From Candidatus Aminicenantota bacterium (GTDB lineage: Bacteria; Acidobacteriota; Aminicenantia; UBA2199): a DNA stretch of 12,289 bases. The notes beneath the pieces are model-generated. The model was not told where the DNA came from. It ran no database searches and saw nothing but the letters and a program-made list of their open reading frames with translations. This document shows, in pieces, positions 1 through 7,496 of the stretch. The stretch lies in NCBI GenBank assembly GCA_024644125.1, contig JAHELQ010000040.1, forward strand, positions 6,930 through 19,218, written 5' to 3'. How positions within the stretch are numbered: the stretch's first letter is position 1; every line of letters starts with the position of its first letter. The position numbers and the translations under genes were made by a program.

Positions 1-1435
1 TTCCATCCTCACGCTGGCAATGGCCGATCCTTCCAACTTGTTCGTTCAAGAGGAAATTCGTTTTTCCACTAATTTGAGAATTCAGGCGGTTATCGCCCCG
101 GAGAATTCCATTCTTGAGTCGATTGATAAATATTATGGTTCCTCCACCGGTATCGAGGCGCAAAAGTTCCTTGAAGCGATCGAGATGGGCGAGGAAGGCT
201 CGGTTGAGGTTATGGAGGACGCCGATGACGATCTTTTTGCGGAACCCGATCAAGATGAAGATGCTCCGGCCATCAAGTTGGTGAACCTCATATTCCAGGA
301 CGCGATCTCGAAATACGTGTCCGATATTCATTTTGAGCCTTATGAAAAAACCTTCCGGGTACGTTTCAGGCAGGACGGCATATTGGTTGAATACATGACG
401 CCTCCCATGAACCTTAAGAGCAAAATCACCGCCAGGGTCAAGCTGATCTCCGGTATGGACATCGCCGAACGGCGGTTGCCGCAGGACGGCAGAATCAAGA
501 CAAAAATCAAACTGGGGGACAAGCGTAAAATGGTCGATATGCGCGTGTCCGCTCTTCCGTGTATTCATGGTGAAAAAATCGTTATCCGGATTTTAGATAA
601 AGACAACTTAATGTTGGATATGACTAGATTGGGCTTCGAGGAACAATCACTGGAAAAGTTCCAGCGAAATATCAAGGAGCCATGGGGTATTGTACTTGTT
701 ACCGGTCCTACCGGATCGGGTAAAACGAATACTCTCTATTCAGCCATTTCAAATCTCAATAGTGAAGATGTCAATATTATGACAGCGGAGCATCCTGTTG
801 AATTCAACCTGTTCGGCATTAATCAGGTCAACATCAAGGAGCAAATCGGTCTAACCTTTCCCGCTGCCTTGAGGTCGTTTTTGCGGCAGGACCCGAACAT
901 CATTCTTGTGGGTGAGATCCGGGATTTTGAAACAGCCGATATCGCGATCAAGGCTGCGTTGACCGGCCATATGGTGTTGTCCACCTTGCATACCAACGAC
1001 GCTCCCTCCACCATTGCCCGGTTGATCAATATGGGCATCGAACCGTTCTTGGTCTCCAGCGCTGTGCGATTGGTGGTTGCCCAACGATTGATTCGCCGGT
1101 TATGCGCCAACTGCAAACAACCGGCTAAAATTCCTCCCCAAACCCTCATCGATGTCGGTTTTTCACCGGAAGAGGCCAAAGCCGTCCAGATCTTTGAACC
1201 CAAAGGTTGCGACAAATGCAACGGTAGGGGGTACAAAGGAAGGGTCGGTCTTTATGAAGTTATGGAGATCGACGAGGAGTTGAGGGAATTGGTAATGGTC
1301 GGCGCTTCCACCGCGGAGTTGAGGCTTAAAGCGAAGGAAAAAGGGATGTTGACCCTGAGGATGAGCGGAATTGAAAAAATCAAGGCAGGAATAGCTTCTA
1401 TTGAAGAAGTTCTGCGGGAAACCTCAAAGATGTAA
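1..1435 (+). CDS. pilB: Type IV pilus extension ATPase PilB (GspE family), 5' partial
   Basis: This is the cytoplasmic hexameric ATPase that drives pilus assembly. The reading frame is open from base 2. The residues before the ATG at 20 already read as family sequence (SILTLAMADPSNLF), so that ATG is internal and the true start lies upstream; roughly 90-100 residues of the N-terminal domain are probably missing. Numbering from the ATG at 20, Walker A GPTGSGKT is at 229-236, the Asp box at 256-261, Walker B (IILVGEIRD) near 294-302 and the His box (GHMVLSTLHTNDA) at 316-328. A zinc-binding CxxC pair lies at bases 1103-1114 and 1208-1219. The long match to PilB rather than GspE, and the pilT-pilC neighbours, support the name. 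Two positions are unusual: His258 replaces the usual Asp of the Asp box, and Asn237 follows Walker A where Thr or Ser is usual. Confidence 0.95.
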   Translation, partial: SILTLAMADPSNLFVQEEIRFSTNLRIQAVIAPENSILESIDKYYGSSTGIEAQKFLEAIEMGEEGSVEVMEDADDDLFAEPDQDEDAPAIKLVNLIFQDAISKYVSDIHFEPYEKTFRVRFRQDGILVEYMTPPMNLKSKITARVKLISGMDIAERRLPQDGRIKTKIKLGDKRKMVDMRVSALPCIHGEKIVIRILDKDNLMLDMTRLGFEEQSLEKFQRNIKEPWGIVLVTGPTGSGKTNTLYSAISNLNSEDVNIMTAEHPVEFNLFGINQVNIKEQIGLTFPAALRSFLRQDPNIILVGEIRDFETADIAIKAALTGHMVLSTLHTNDAPSTIARLINMGIEPFLVSSAVRLVVAQRLIRRLCANCKQPAKIPPQTLIDVGFSPEEAKAVQIFEPKGCDKCNGRGYKGRVGLYEVMEIDEELRELVMVGASTAELRLKAKEKGMLTLRMSGIEKIKAGIASIEEVLRETSKM

Positions 1436-1442
1436 TTATATT

Positions 1443-1448
1443 AAGGAG
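1443..1448 (+). promoter_or_regulatory. Shine-Dalgarno site of pilT
   Basis: AAGGAG lies 7 bases before the ATG at 1456. It separates the true start from the out-of-frame ATG at 1452. Confidence 0.8.
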
Positions 1449-1455
1449 ACGATGA

Positions 1456-2577
1456 ATGGCATTACCCTTACCTCAATTATTAAAAATCATGGTGGATGAA
1501 GGTGGAACGGATCTTCACATTACCACGAATTCCCCTCCCGCCATCCGGGTGCACGGCGAGATCAAACGAATTGATCATCCGCCGCTGACTCCGGGGGAAA
1601 CAAAGCAGGTCATTTACAGTATTTTAAACGATAATCAGAAACATATTTTCGAGGAATCCTGGGAAATCGATTTCTCTTTCGGAATCAAGGGACTGGCCCG
1701 TTTCCGCGCCAATGTATTCATGCAGAGGGGAGCGGTAGCAGGCGCGTTCCGACGTATTCCTTATGAGATCTGGGGTTTCGATAAGTTGGGGCTTCCTCCG
1801 GTTGTAGCCACCATGTCCCAGAAAGCCAGGGGATTGGTATTGGTGACCGGGCCCACAGGTTCCGGCAAGACTACAACTCTCGCTGCGTTGATTGACAAAA
1901 TAAACCGCGAACGATCAGTACATATCATTACCATCGAAGATCCCATCGAATATCTCCACTCGCACCAGAAAGCGATCATCAACCAAAGAGAATTGCATGC
2001 CGATACCAAAGGATTCAGCAACGCGTTGCGAGCGGCCCTTCGGGAGGATCCGGATGTCGTTCTGATCGGTGAGATGAGGGATTTGGAAACGATTCAATCA
2101 GCCATCACAATTGCGGAAACGGGCCATTTGACATTCGGCACACTGCACACTAATTCGGCTTCCCAGACCATCAACCGTATCATCGATGTATTCCCTCCTC
2201 ACCAGCAGGACCAGGTTAGAACGCAGCTCAGTATGAACATCGAGGGAATCATTACCCAATCTCTACTCCCAAAGGCAGACGGTAGAGGAAGGGTTTTGGG
2301 GTTGGAAGTTCTGGTGCCCACTCCAGCTATCAGGCATTTGATCAGGGACAATAAAATCCATCAGATATATTCCTCTATGCAGACCGGCCAGGACAAATAC
2401 GGCATGCTTACTTTCAACCAATGCCTTGCAAATCACTATTTCAAGAGAAATATCTCACTCGATTTGGCTCTGAGCGTGTCGCACAATCCAGAGGAATTGA
2501 ATGAATTGATCAAGCGGGGGCCATCCTCGTTGGGCAACCAGCATCGTCCCGGTTTTAATCCGATGGGACGGGGGTGA
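1456..2577 (+). CDS. pilT: Type IV pilus retraction ATPase PilT
   Basis: This cytoplasmic ATPase depolymerises the pilus and powers twitching motility. At 373 residues it is close to the usual length for PilT. An N-terminal PAS-like region is followed by the RecA-like core. Walker A GPTGSGKT is at 132-139, the canonical Asp box TIEDPIE at 159-165, Walker B (VVLIGEMRD) at 201-209 and the His box (GHLTFGTLHTN) at 223-233. The PilT-specific C-terminal signature appears as AIRHLIRD at 291-298, close to the family AIRNLIRE. All catalytic motifs look intact, in contrast to PilB just upstream. The start is set by AAGGAG 7 bases upstream, 20 bases after the pilB stop, which indicates co-transcription. 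The last 20 residues are Gly/Pro/Arg-rich and probably disordered. Confidence 0.97.
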   Translation: MALPLPQLLKIMVDEGGTDLHITTNSPPAIRVHGEIKRIDHPPLTPGETKQVIYSILNDNQKHIFEESWEIDFSFGIKGLARFRANVFMQRGAVAGAFRRIPYEIWGFDKLGLPPVVATMSQKARGLVLVTGPTGSGKTTTLAALIDKINRERSVHIITIEDPIEYLHSHQKAIINQRELHADTKGFSNALRAALREDPDVVLIGEMRDLETIQSAITIAETGHLTFGTLHTNSASQTINRIIDVFPPHQQDQVRTQLSMNIEGIITQSLLPKADGRGRVLGLEVLVPTPAIRHLIRDNKIHQIYSSMQTGQDKYGMLTFNQCLANHYFKRNISLDLALSVSHNPEELNELIKRGPSSLGNQHRPGFNPMGRG

Positions 2578-2590
2578 ATAGGGGGAATAA

Positions 2591-3802
2591 ATGCCGATAT
2601 TTAAATTTAAAGGAAAAAACCGGATTGGAAATATAGTCGAAGGGGAGCGGGTCGCCCGGAGTCCCCAGGAATTAACCACCGCATTGGAAAAAGAACAGAT
2701 TCAAGTTCTCAATATCGAGCGGAAGCGGGCAAAACTAAAAATTCCTTATATTACCGGTGCTCCCAAAAAGAAAGTAAAACTTCGCGATCTATCTGTTTTT
2801 AACCGCCAATTATCCGTTATGTTTAACGCCGGTCTTCCCATTACCCAGGGAATTGGTATCCTGGCGGGCCAGCAGAAAAATAAATACTTTTCCGACTCCC
2901 TCAACGATGTTCGTAAGGATGTCGAAGCTGGTTCCAATCTATCGAACTCTCTAAAAAAATTCCCGGATATTTTCAACGACCTCTATACCAGTATGATACA
3001 AGCGGGTGAAGCGTCTGGTAACCTGGATACCATTCTGATGAGGTTGTCTGAATATATTGAAAATATGACAAAATTGGTGGGAAAAGTAAAATCCGCCATG
3101 GCGTATCCTATAGCGGTTTTGATTATCGCGGTCGTGCTCACCGGCGTCATCTTATGGAAAGTCGTTCCGGTTTTCCAGGGGATGTTCCAGCAGTTGGGCG
3201 CCGCGTTACCTGTTCCCACCCAGATCGTTATCGATGCCTCCGATTTTTTACAAAACAACATTTTGTTTGTCGTCGCAGGCTTCGTGGGATTTTCATTTGC
3301 GTTAAAATCATATAACAATACCTTTCAGGGGCGACGGGTGCTGGACAAAATGAAACTCAAGTTGCCTGTGTTCGGAGGATTGCTCTTGAAGGTAGGTGTG
3401 GCGAGGATTACCCGTACGCTGGCCACGTTGCTGAATTCTGGTGTTGAGATTATTGAAGCCATCACAATTACGGCAAAGACATCGGGAAATTCAATCATCG
3501 AAGACGCGGTGCTCAAGAGCCGGTCGTCGGTGCAAGAGGGTAAACCGTTGTATGAAGCATGGGAAGAGGCTAAACTGTTTCCGTTTATGGTCACCCAGAT
3601 GATTTCGGTAGGTGAACAAACCGGTTCGCTATCCACGATGTTGGGTAAAATTGCCGATTTCTACGATGAAGAGGTGGATCAGGCGGTTTCAGCATTGATT
3701 TCGCTGATGGAACCGATCATGATCTTATTCCTCGGCGGATTGGTCGGTACGATTATTATCGCCATGTACCTGCCGTTATTCGCGATCATCCAGAATATTT
3801 AA
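2591..3802 (+). CDS. pilC: Type IV pilus inner-membrane platform protein PilC (GspF family)
   Basis: This polytopic inner-membrane protein is the platform through which the PilB and PilT ATPases act on pilin subunits. At 403 residues it is full length for the family. Two homologous GspF domains are visible, at about 66-192 and 269-395. Each carries the matching signature: GEASGNL at 139-145 and GEQTGSL at 341-347. Hydrophobic membrane segments lie at about 171-192, 222-240 and 374-396. A GGGGG tract at 2581-2585 provides the ribosome binding site, and the gene starts 13 bases after pilT. No truncation or frame problem is seen. GspF of a type II secretion system is the alternative, but the preceding pilT favours PilC. 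Confidence 0.96.
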   Translation: MPIFKFKGKNRIGNIVEGERVARSPQELTTALEKEQIQVLNIERKRAKLKIPYITGAPKKKVKLRDLSVFNRQLSVMFNAGLPITQGIGILAGQQKNKYFSDSLNDVRKDVEAGSNLSNSLKKFPDIFNDLYTSMIQAGEASGNLDTILMRLSEYIENMTKLVGKVKSAMAYPIAVLIIAVVLTGVILWKVVPVFQGMFQQLGAALPVPTQIVIDASDFLQNNILFVVAGFVGFSFALKSYNNTFQGRRVLDKMKLKLPVFGGLLLKVGVARITRTLATLLNSGVEIIEAITITAKTSGNSIIEDAVLKSRSSVQEGKPLYEAWEEAKLFPFMVTQMISVGEQTGSLSTMLGKIADFYDEEVDQAVSALISLMEPIMILFLGGLVGTIIIAMYLPLFAIIQNI

Positions 3803-3814
3803 GTAAAAGATGCA

Positions 3815-5410
3815 TTGATCCTGTTAGCAGATAAAGAGGTCAGAAGAAAATTTGTATTTCTCAATTCTATACGTATAGCTATTCTCTCGGCGCTTATTCT
3901 GATCTCTATCTTCATTCATCTGTTTTTTGAAACCTCCAACAGGGTTTTGCCGATTGTGGCTTCCCTCATGGCGGCTGTAATCCTCAGTATTCTAAATTTC
4001 TACCTGATCCGGATCTTGAGTTACCGCTCCGCTATCTATTTCCAGTTATTCATCGATATCATCGTCATCACTCTGTTGGTGTATTTTTCCGGCGGTATCG
4101 CCAGCCCGTTTTATTTTCTGTATATATTGCCCATCATTGTCTCGTCCAACTTCCTGAAAAAGAGGGATACCCTTTACATAGCGACGTTTTCGTTTATTCT
4201 TTTCGGCATTCTTTCGGATCTTCTCTATTTAGGGGTTGTGCCCTTTTATTTTGGAATCAGTCCCGAACATATCACATTGGGCAGCTTTGTGTACAACTTG
4301 TTGATGAGTTTTATCGCCTTCTCCACAGTCGGCATCCTCTCCTCATTTTATTTCGAAAAAATCAAGAGTACCGGCGAGGCGTTACGGAATGTTCAGGAAA
4401 ACCTGAAAGAGCTGGTTCAACTGAATAACACGGTGATGGAGAAGATGGAGAACGGTTTCATAACCTGTGACTCAGACGGTAGGTCGATTTCCTACAATGA
4501 AAAGTCGAAGGTGTTGCTGAATCTCGGCAGGCAGAGCAATGTCTTCAATCTACTGCTCTCCCCTGAAGATTTTCGAAGAATTCAAGGGTTATCGCACATC
4601 AATAACCGGTATTATTTTGAAAAGAAAGTCAATGATTTTTTTCTCGGAGTTTCGGTTTCGTTTATCGAAAATTTATATTCTATCGAAAAAATCTATGTGT
4701 TTATCATTACCGATCTAACGGAAAAAAAAGAGATAGAGGAAGCGTTGCAACAAAAAGAGCATCTTGCCCTCATTGGAGAAATGGCCGCTGGAATCGCGCA
4801 TGAGATTCGCAATCCTTTGGCCTCCATCTCCGGTTCGGTTCAATTTTTAAAAAAGGAACTCAGGCTGGCTCCAGAATATAAAAATTTAATGGATATCATT
4901 GTCAAGGAATCCCACCGCTTATCAATGTCTATTGAAGAGTTTCTAGATTTCACCCATACCACGCCATTACATTTGATCAGATTGGATGTGTCGATTCTTG
5001 TGGATGAAATTATCGAGCTCATTAAAATAAATCACAAGGACATACATTTTATCTGTAGGTATAACAGTGGTCATATTTTTATGGGAGACCACAAAAAGAT
5101 TAAACAATTGATCTGGAATCTGATGAATAATGCAGTGAAAGCGGTGGCGAGCATCGAACGGGAGAAAGAGGTAGAGATAGCCATCAGTGACCAGGAAAAT
5201 ATGATTAATATATATATAAAGGATAACGGTATCGGTATTGATAGGAGCGAACTGGAAAAGATCTTCACGCCTTTTTATTCGAAGTTCACGTCGGGTATCG
5301 GTTTGGGAATGGCGGTGGTGAAGCGGATCATTCAGGAGCACAACGGTGAAATCAAAATCAGGTCGGAAAAAAATATTGGTACTGAGGTGAAAGTATGCTT
5401 TTTAAAATAA
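3815..5410 (+). CDS. pilS: Membrane sensor histidine kinase, PilS-like
   Basis: This is the sensor of a two-component pair with the response regulator encoded next. The N-terminal half has about six hydrophobic segments (roughly 20-38, 46-66, 73-92, 97-111, 120-139, 158-178), as in PilS. A PAS-like domain follows at about 205-300. The HisKA domain has the phospho-acceptor His329 in GIAHEIRNP. The ATP-binding domain has an N box (NLMNNAVKA, 435-443), G1 (DNGIGID, 470-476), F box (FTPFYSKF, 484-491) and G2 (GIGLGMA, 494-500), so it should be catalytically active. The start is uncertain. TTG at 3815 is the first usable codon after the pilC stop; the nearby ATG at 3810 runs into a stop after two codons. 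No clear Shine-Dalgarno site is present, so translation may be coupled to pilC. The signal sensed is not visible, but in characterised systems PilS responds to pilin level. Confidence 0.92.
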   Translation: MILLADKEVRRKFVFLNSIRIAILSALILISIFIHLFFETSNRVLPIVASLMAAVILSILNFYLIRILSYRSAIYFQLFIDIIVITLLVYFSGGIASPFYFLYILPIIVSSNFLKKRDTLYIATFSFILFGILSDLLYLGVVPFYFGISPEHITLGSFVYNLLMSFIAFSTVGILSSFYFEKIKSTGEALRNVQENLKELVQLNNTVMEKMENGFITCDSDGRSISYNEKSKVLLNLGRQSNVFNLLLSPEDFRRIQGLSHINNRYYFEKKVNDFFLGVSVSFIENLYSIEKIYVFIITDLTEKKEIEEALQQKEHLALIGEMAAGIAHEIRNPLASISGSVQFLKKELRLAPEYKNLMDIIVKESHRLSMSIEEFLDFTHTTPLHLIRLDVSILVDEIIELIKINHKDIHFICRYNSGHIFMGDHKKIKQLIWNLMNNAVKAVASIEREKEVEIAISDQENMINIYIKDNGIGIDRSELEKIFTPFYSKFTSGIGLGMAVVKRIIQEHNGEIKIRSEKNIGTEVKVCFLK

Positions 5411-5439
5411 CGAGCTTTAGATTTTTGGTGAATATAAAC

Positions 5440-5446
5440 GGAGAAG
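5440..5446 (+). promoter_or_regulatory. Shine-Dalgarno site of pilR
   Basis: GGAGAAG lies shortly before the ATG at 5451, with GGAG 7 bases away. It fixes the pilR start after the 40-base gap that follows pilS. Confidence 0.7.
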
Positions 5447-5450
5447 AACG

Positions 5451-6842
5451 ATGAACGGCCAGCAGATTCGGATGCTTGTGGTGGATGACGATCCCAGTTT
5501 ACGGAACATGATGAATATTGTTCTCAAAAAAGAGGGGTATGACGTCACCTGTGTCGAAAACGCGAAGGTCGCTCTTTCCACTCTTAAAAACGAAAGTTTC
5601 GAATTGATCATTTCGGACATAAAAATGCCGGATATCAGTGGTATAGAGCTCCTCAAGAAGGTAAAATCCCTGGATCCCGACATGCCGGTGGTGATGATCA
5701 CTGCTTATGGGTCCACCGATGACGCGGTGGAAGCCATGAAATTGGGGGCCGAGAATTATATTACCAAGCCCTTCAATCTGGATGAACTGAAAATAATCAT
5801 TGATAAGATTCTGTATAAAAAAAGTATCGAAAAAGAGAATGTGGAGTTGAAATTCCGCCTCACGGAAAAAGAGCGGTTTGAGAATATTATCGGTAAGAAC
5901 CCGCGGATGCAGAAAATCTTCGATTTGATCGATACTGTGGGGAAGACCGATTCCACTGTTATCGTTTCCGGCAAAAGCGGTACAGGAAAAGAATTGATCG
6001 CACTCGCCATTCATAATAAAAGTACCAGGAAAAACAACAAATTTGTTTCTATAAACTGCGGCGCTCTCCCGGAAAACTTGCTGGAAAGCGAATTGTTCGG
6101 CCATGTCAAAGGATCCTTTACGGACGCCGTGAAAGATAAAAAGGGATTGTTTGAAGAGGCGCACGGCGGAACCTTGTTTTTGGACGAAATCGGAGAGATG
6201 CCCCAAACCATGCAGGTAAAATTACTAAGGGCTTTGCAAGAAAGGAAAATTCGCCCGGTTGGTTCGAATCAAGAGATAGCGATTGACGTCCGCATTATTT
6301 CTGCTACCAACAAAGATCTGCTCAAGAGTATGCAGGACGGCGAATTTCGTTCCGATCTTTTTTACCGGTTAAATGTCATTTCTGTCTACGTTCCCGCGCT
6401 GAAAGAACGCCGCGATGATATTCCATTGCTGATGCAACATTTCCTCCAGGTATTCAACGAGAAAATGTCGAAAAATGTCAAAGGATTCGCGAAAGATGCC
6501 ATGGATATGTTTACCAATTATTCCTGGCCCGGAAATGTCAGGGAGTTGGAGAATTTTGTCGAACGTTCGGTGGCCCTGGAACCTGGAGACTTTATTACGA
6601 CACATTCCCTCCCACCTGAATTGCTCTATGATATTGCGGACCGAAGCTCTCTGGAAAACGATATTTCAATTCTCTTGAACAAGGGGAATTTCGATTTTAT
6701 GGAATATGTGGACGGCATTCAGAAAAAAATCATTGTCTATGCCCTCGAGGCCAACGCATCCAATATCAAGAAAACCTCTGAGATGCTCAGGTTGAGTTAC
6801 CGGCAATTGAGGTATCTCATCGAGAAATATCAACTAAAATGA
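5451..6842 (+). CDS. pilR: Sigma-54-dependent response regulator, PilR-like (NtrC family)
   Basis: This is a three-domain transcription activator for sigma-54 promoters, classically that of the pilin gene, and is phosphorylated by PilS. The receiver domain (about 6-120) has the acidic pocket D12-D14, phospho-site Asp56, Thr84 and Lys106. The AAA+ domain has Walker A GKSGTGKE at 174-181, Walker B TLFLDE at 241-246 and the arginine region FRSDLFYRLNV at 299-309. GNVRELENFVER is at 361-372. A Fis-type helix-turn-helix closes the protein at about 434-458. The sigma-54 contact loop, normally GAFTGA, reads GSFTDA at 221-226; Ser at position 2 is common in PilR, but Asp225 at position 5 is less usual. 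The stop overlaps the start of maf by 4 bases (ATGA). Confidence 0.94.
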   Translation: MNGQQIRMLVVDDDPSLRNMMNIVLKKEGYDVTCVENAKVALSTLKNESFELIISDIKMPDISGIELLKKVKSLDPDMPVVMITAYGSTDDAVEAMKLGAENYITKPFNLDELKIIIDKILYKKSIEKENVELKFRLTEKERFENIIGKNPRMQKIFDLIDTVGKTDSTVIVSGKSGTGKELIALAIHNKSTRKNNKFVSINCGALPENLLESELFGHVKGSFTDAVKDKKGLFEEAHGGTLFLDEIGEMPQTMQVKLLRALQERKIRPVGSNQEIAIDVRIISATNKDLLKSMQDGEFRSDLFYRLNVISVYVPALKERRDDIPLLMQHFLQVFNEKMSKNVKGFAKDAMDMFTNYSWPGNVRELENFVERSVALEPGDFITTHSLPPELLYDIADRSSLENDISILLNKGNFDFMEYVDGIQKKIIVYALEANASNIKKTSEMLRLSYRQLRYLIEKYQLK

Positions 6843-7411
6843 GAGTGATTTTAGCTTCATCTTCCCCCCGTAGAAGGGAATTGCTCAAGCTGGTGGGTAT
6901 CGATCCTGAAATCATTTCCCCCGCAACCGATGAAACCCAACTCCCGGGTGAATCGGTGGAGGAATTCCTGCGGCGCGTAACCATCGCCAAAGGGAAAAGC
7001 GTGTACAAAAGCGCTTTTTTTGATTCAGTGTTAATCAGTTCAGACACAATTGTTTTGTTGGATGAGCGGGTAATCGGTAAACCCAGGAATTCTGAAGACG
7101 CGCGACGGATACTCGAAGATCTGGCTGGAACGATGCATGAGGTCTGGACCGGGGTTGCCGTTTTCTCCAGAGGAGAGATCCTGTACGACGTTTCAAAAAC
7201 GAATGTGTATTTTAATTCAATCTCTGCGGAAGAACTTGATTTTTATCTCGAAAATGAAAATTATATGGATAAAGCCGGCGCATACGCCATCCAGGGGAAG
7301 GCGTCGGTTTTTATCGAGAAAATCGAGGGATGCTTTTTTAATGTGATGGGTTTTCCGCTAAATATGTTTTATGGGATGTTGAAGCAGTTGGGAGTTGTTC
7401 TCTACCGTTAA
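6839..7411 (+). CDS. maf: Maf-family nucleotide pyrophosphatase (probable dTTP/UTP type)
   Basis: Maf proteins are cytoplasmic house-cleaning enzymes. They hydrolyse canonical or modified nucleoside triphosphates to monophosphate and pyrophosphate, and have been linked to septum arrest. At 190 residues this one is full length. Family signatures are seen in order: LASSSPRRRELL at 5-16, SSDTIV at 67-72 with catalytic-candidate Asp69, GKPRN at 80-84, DKAGAYAIQG at 144-153 and FFNVMGFPL at 166-174. The DKAGAYAIQG form suggests the YhdE-like dTTP/UTP subgroup rather than the 7-methyl-GTP subgroup. That subgroup call is inference. The ATG at 6839 overlaps the pilR stop as ATGA, so translation is probably coupled. 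No functional link to pili is known to me; it probably rides in the operon. Confidence 0.94.
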   Translation: MRVILASSSPRRRELLKLVGIDPEIISPATDETQLPGESVEEFLRRVTIAKGKSVYKSAFFDSVLISSDTIVLLDERVIGKPRNSEDARRILEDLAGTMHEVWTGVAVFSRGEILYDVSKTNVYFNSISAEELDFYLENENYMDKAGAYAIQGKASVFIEKIEGCFFNVMGFPLNMFYGMLKQLGVVLYR

Positions 7412-7496
7412 AAAAGAAGCATTGGGGCTAAGGCGAGGATTTAAGGGGGAAGGCAGAAAGGGATGGCGACTGCCCAGAGCCCATTGCCCCAATGCT
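7411..7496 (-). terminator. Probable terminator of the minus-strand gene, long-looped inverted repeat
   Basis: A perfect 11-base inverted repeat, AGCATTGGGGC at 7418-7428 and GCCCCAATGCT at 7486-7496, begins directly after the TAG stop of the minus-strand gene. Read on the minus strand it is followed by TTCTTTTTT (7419-7411), as expected of an intrinsic terminator. The loop is unusually long at 57 bases. It contains a smaller stem, GGCAG at 7452-7456 with CTGCC at 7470-7474. On the plus strand no T tract follows, so termination of maf here is less certain. This feature fills the whole 85-base convergent gap. Confidence 0.55.

Noticed and set aside
340..522. Several short minus-strand frames opposite pilB, pilT and pilC
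   Set aside because: They are antisense shadows of strongly conserved plus-strand proteins, without start signals or recognisable domains.
5205..5220. A run of TA dinucleotides in pilS
   Set aside because: It encodes Asn-Ile-Tyr-Ile-Lys within a conserved beta strand just before the G1 box, so it is coding sequence rather than a repeat element.
5499..6206. A 235-codon minus-strand frame
   Set aside because: It lies entirely within pilR, whose protein is well conserved and full of known motifs. The antisense frame has no family features.
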